In this document: positions 63,671 through 64,000 of the stretch, one piece after another
Layout: each line of letters begins with the position of its first letter
How positions within the stretch are numbered: position 1 is the first letter of the stretch
Assembly (NCBI RefSeq): GCF_018863235.1
Contig: NZ_JAHKRS010000002.1
Location: 124,001-188,000, forward strand
Origin: Pseudomaricurvus albidus
GTDB taxonomy: Bacteria; Pseudomonadota; Gammaproteobacteria; Pseudomonadales; Cellvibrionaceae
DNA length: 64,000 nucleotides
Direction of reading: 5' to 3'
The notes under the pieces: generated by a model
Told to the model about the DNA's origin: nothing
What the model saw: only the letters and a program-made list of their open reading frames with translations
Database searches by the model: none
Program-made: the position numbers and the translations under genes

Positions 63671-64000
63671 CTAGGATTGCAGGCTTTGGCGGCTCAGCTC
63701 GAGTAGCAACTCCCGCAGCCAGCGATGGGCCGGACTGTTATCCGTGCGCTGGTGTTGCAACAGCATAAAGGGCAGTTTGGGAAAGCGCAGGGGCTCCGGG
63801 AACGGCATCGAGATCAGTTTTTGCTGATAGCTGCCGGTGGTCGTCAGATGGCGAGGCCCCACCATCAGGCAGTCCGTGTTCAGCAGTGTCTCCAGCGCCG
63901 CGGTCAATTGGGTGGTGTCAAAAGCAATATGGCGACTCAGTTGCTGTTCTTTCAGTACCTGGTCAATGATCCCTGTATTGTCGTCGGTCATGCCGGGAAA
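63671..64000 (-). CDS. LysR-type regulator, C-terminal part (cut by window edge)
   Basis: An open frame on the minus strand from the window end to 63671. The visible 109 residues fit the effector-binding domain of LysR regulators (DTTQLTAALETLLNTDCLMVGP then RHLTTTGSYQQ and FMLLQHQRTDNSPAHRWLRE). The helix-turn-helix part is outside the window. Confidence 0.75.
   Translation of the reverse strand, partial: FPGMTDDNTGIIDQVLKEQQLSRHIAFDTTQLTAALETLLNTDCLMVGPRHLTTTGSYQQKLISMPFPEPLRFPKLPFMLLQHQRTDNSPAHRWLRELLLELSRQSLQS

Overview
The window is chromosomal DNA from a Gammaproteobacterium, most likely a marine or environmental member of the Pseudomonadales/Oceanospirillales. The reasons are the gene content (an arg/pit/DUF47/GspE-like set and a glnE-ilvE-waaF-waaC-waaG-waaP-msbA-hldE-waaA series, both familiar from Pseudomonas as far as I recall the gene order), moderate GC, and typical gamma-type signals. 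I see no rRNA, tRNA, CRISPR array, phage gene or insertion sequence.

Layout. 1-5118: end of a Crp/Fnr-type regulator, then biosynthesis genes on the minus strand (ilvD; argE-argA). 5376-18046: a nitrogen-scavenging island on the plus strand, with a porin, the urea ABC transporter urtABCDE, urease ureD-A-B-C-E-F-G and a small His-rich membrane protein. Together these would import urea, split it to ammonia and mature the nickel enzyme. It is followed on the minus strand by a two-component pair (18114-22510) whose kinase carries a whole permease-like domain and a cysteine cluster, a candidate substrate sensor for this island. 22921-24327: a taurine-pyruvate-type aminotransferase.

24900-30935: the least ordinary part. 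A good sigma-54 promoter precedes an operon for a secreted, extremely Ser/Asp/Asn-rich repeat protein, a small secreted protein, a periplasmic C39-type cysteine protease without its ABC transporter, and a further exported protein. Convergent to it lie an outer-membrane beta-barrel gene and a sigma-54 activator of the VpsR-like group. The set looks like a distant counterpart of the Fap functional-amyloid export systems and is the best candidate for an undescribed surface-fibre or adhesin system.

31303-39537: phosphate transport (pit plus DUF47 partner), an orphan GspE/PilB-type ATPase, glnE and ilvE. 39901-61270: lipopolysaccharide core and lipid A export genes: heptosyltransferases, core glycosyltransferases, four consecutive genes with five kinase-like domains, a carbamoyltransferase, a more AT-rich and probably variable stretch with two glycosyltransferase-type genes, the O-antigen ligase and a DUF6625-like protein, then msbA, hldE, a further kinase-like gene, an aldo/keto reductase, a FAD oxidoreductase and waaA. 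61335-64000: tolC, a lipoprotein, and the end of a LysR-type regulator cut by the window edge.
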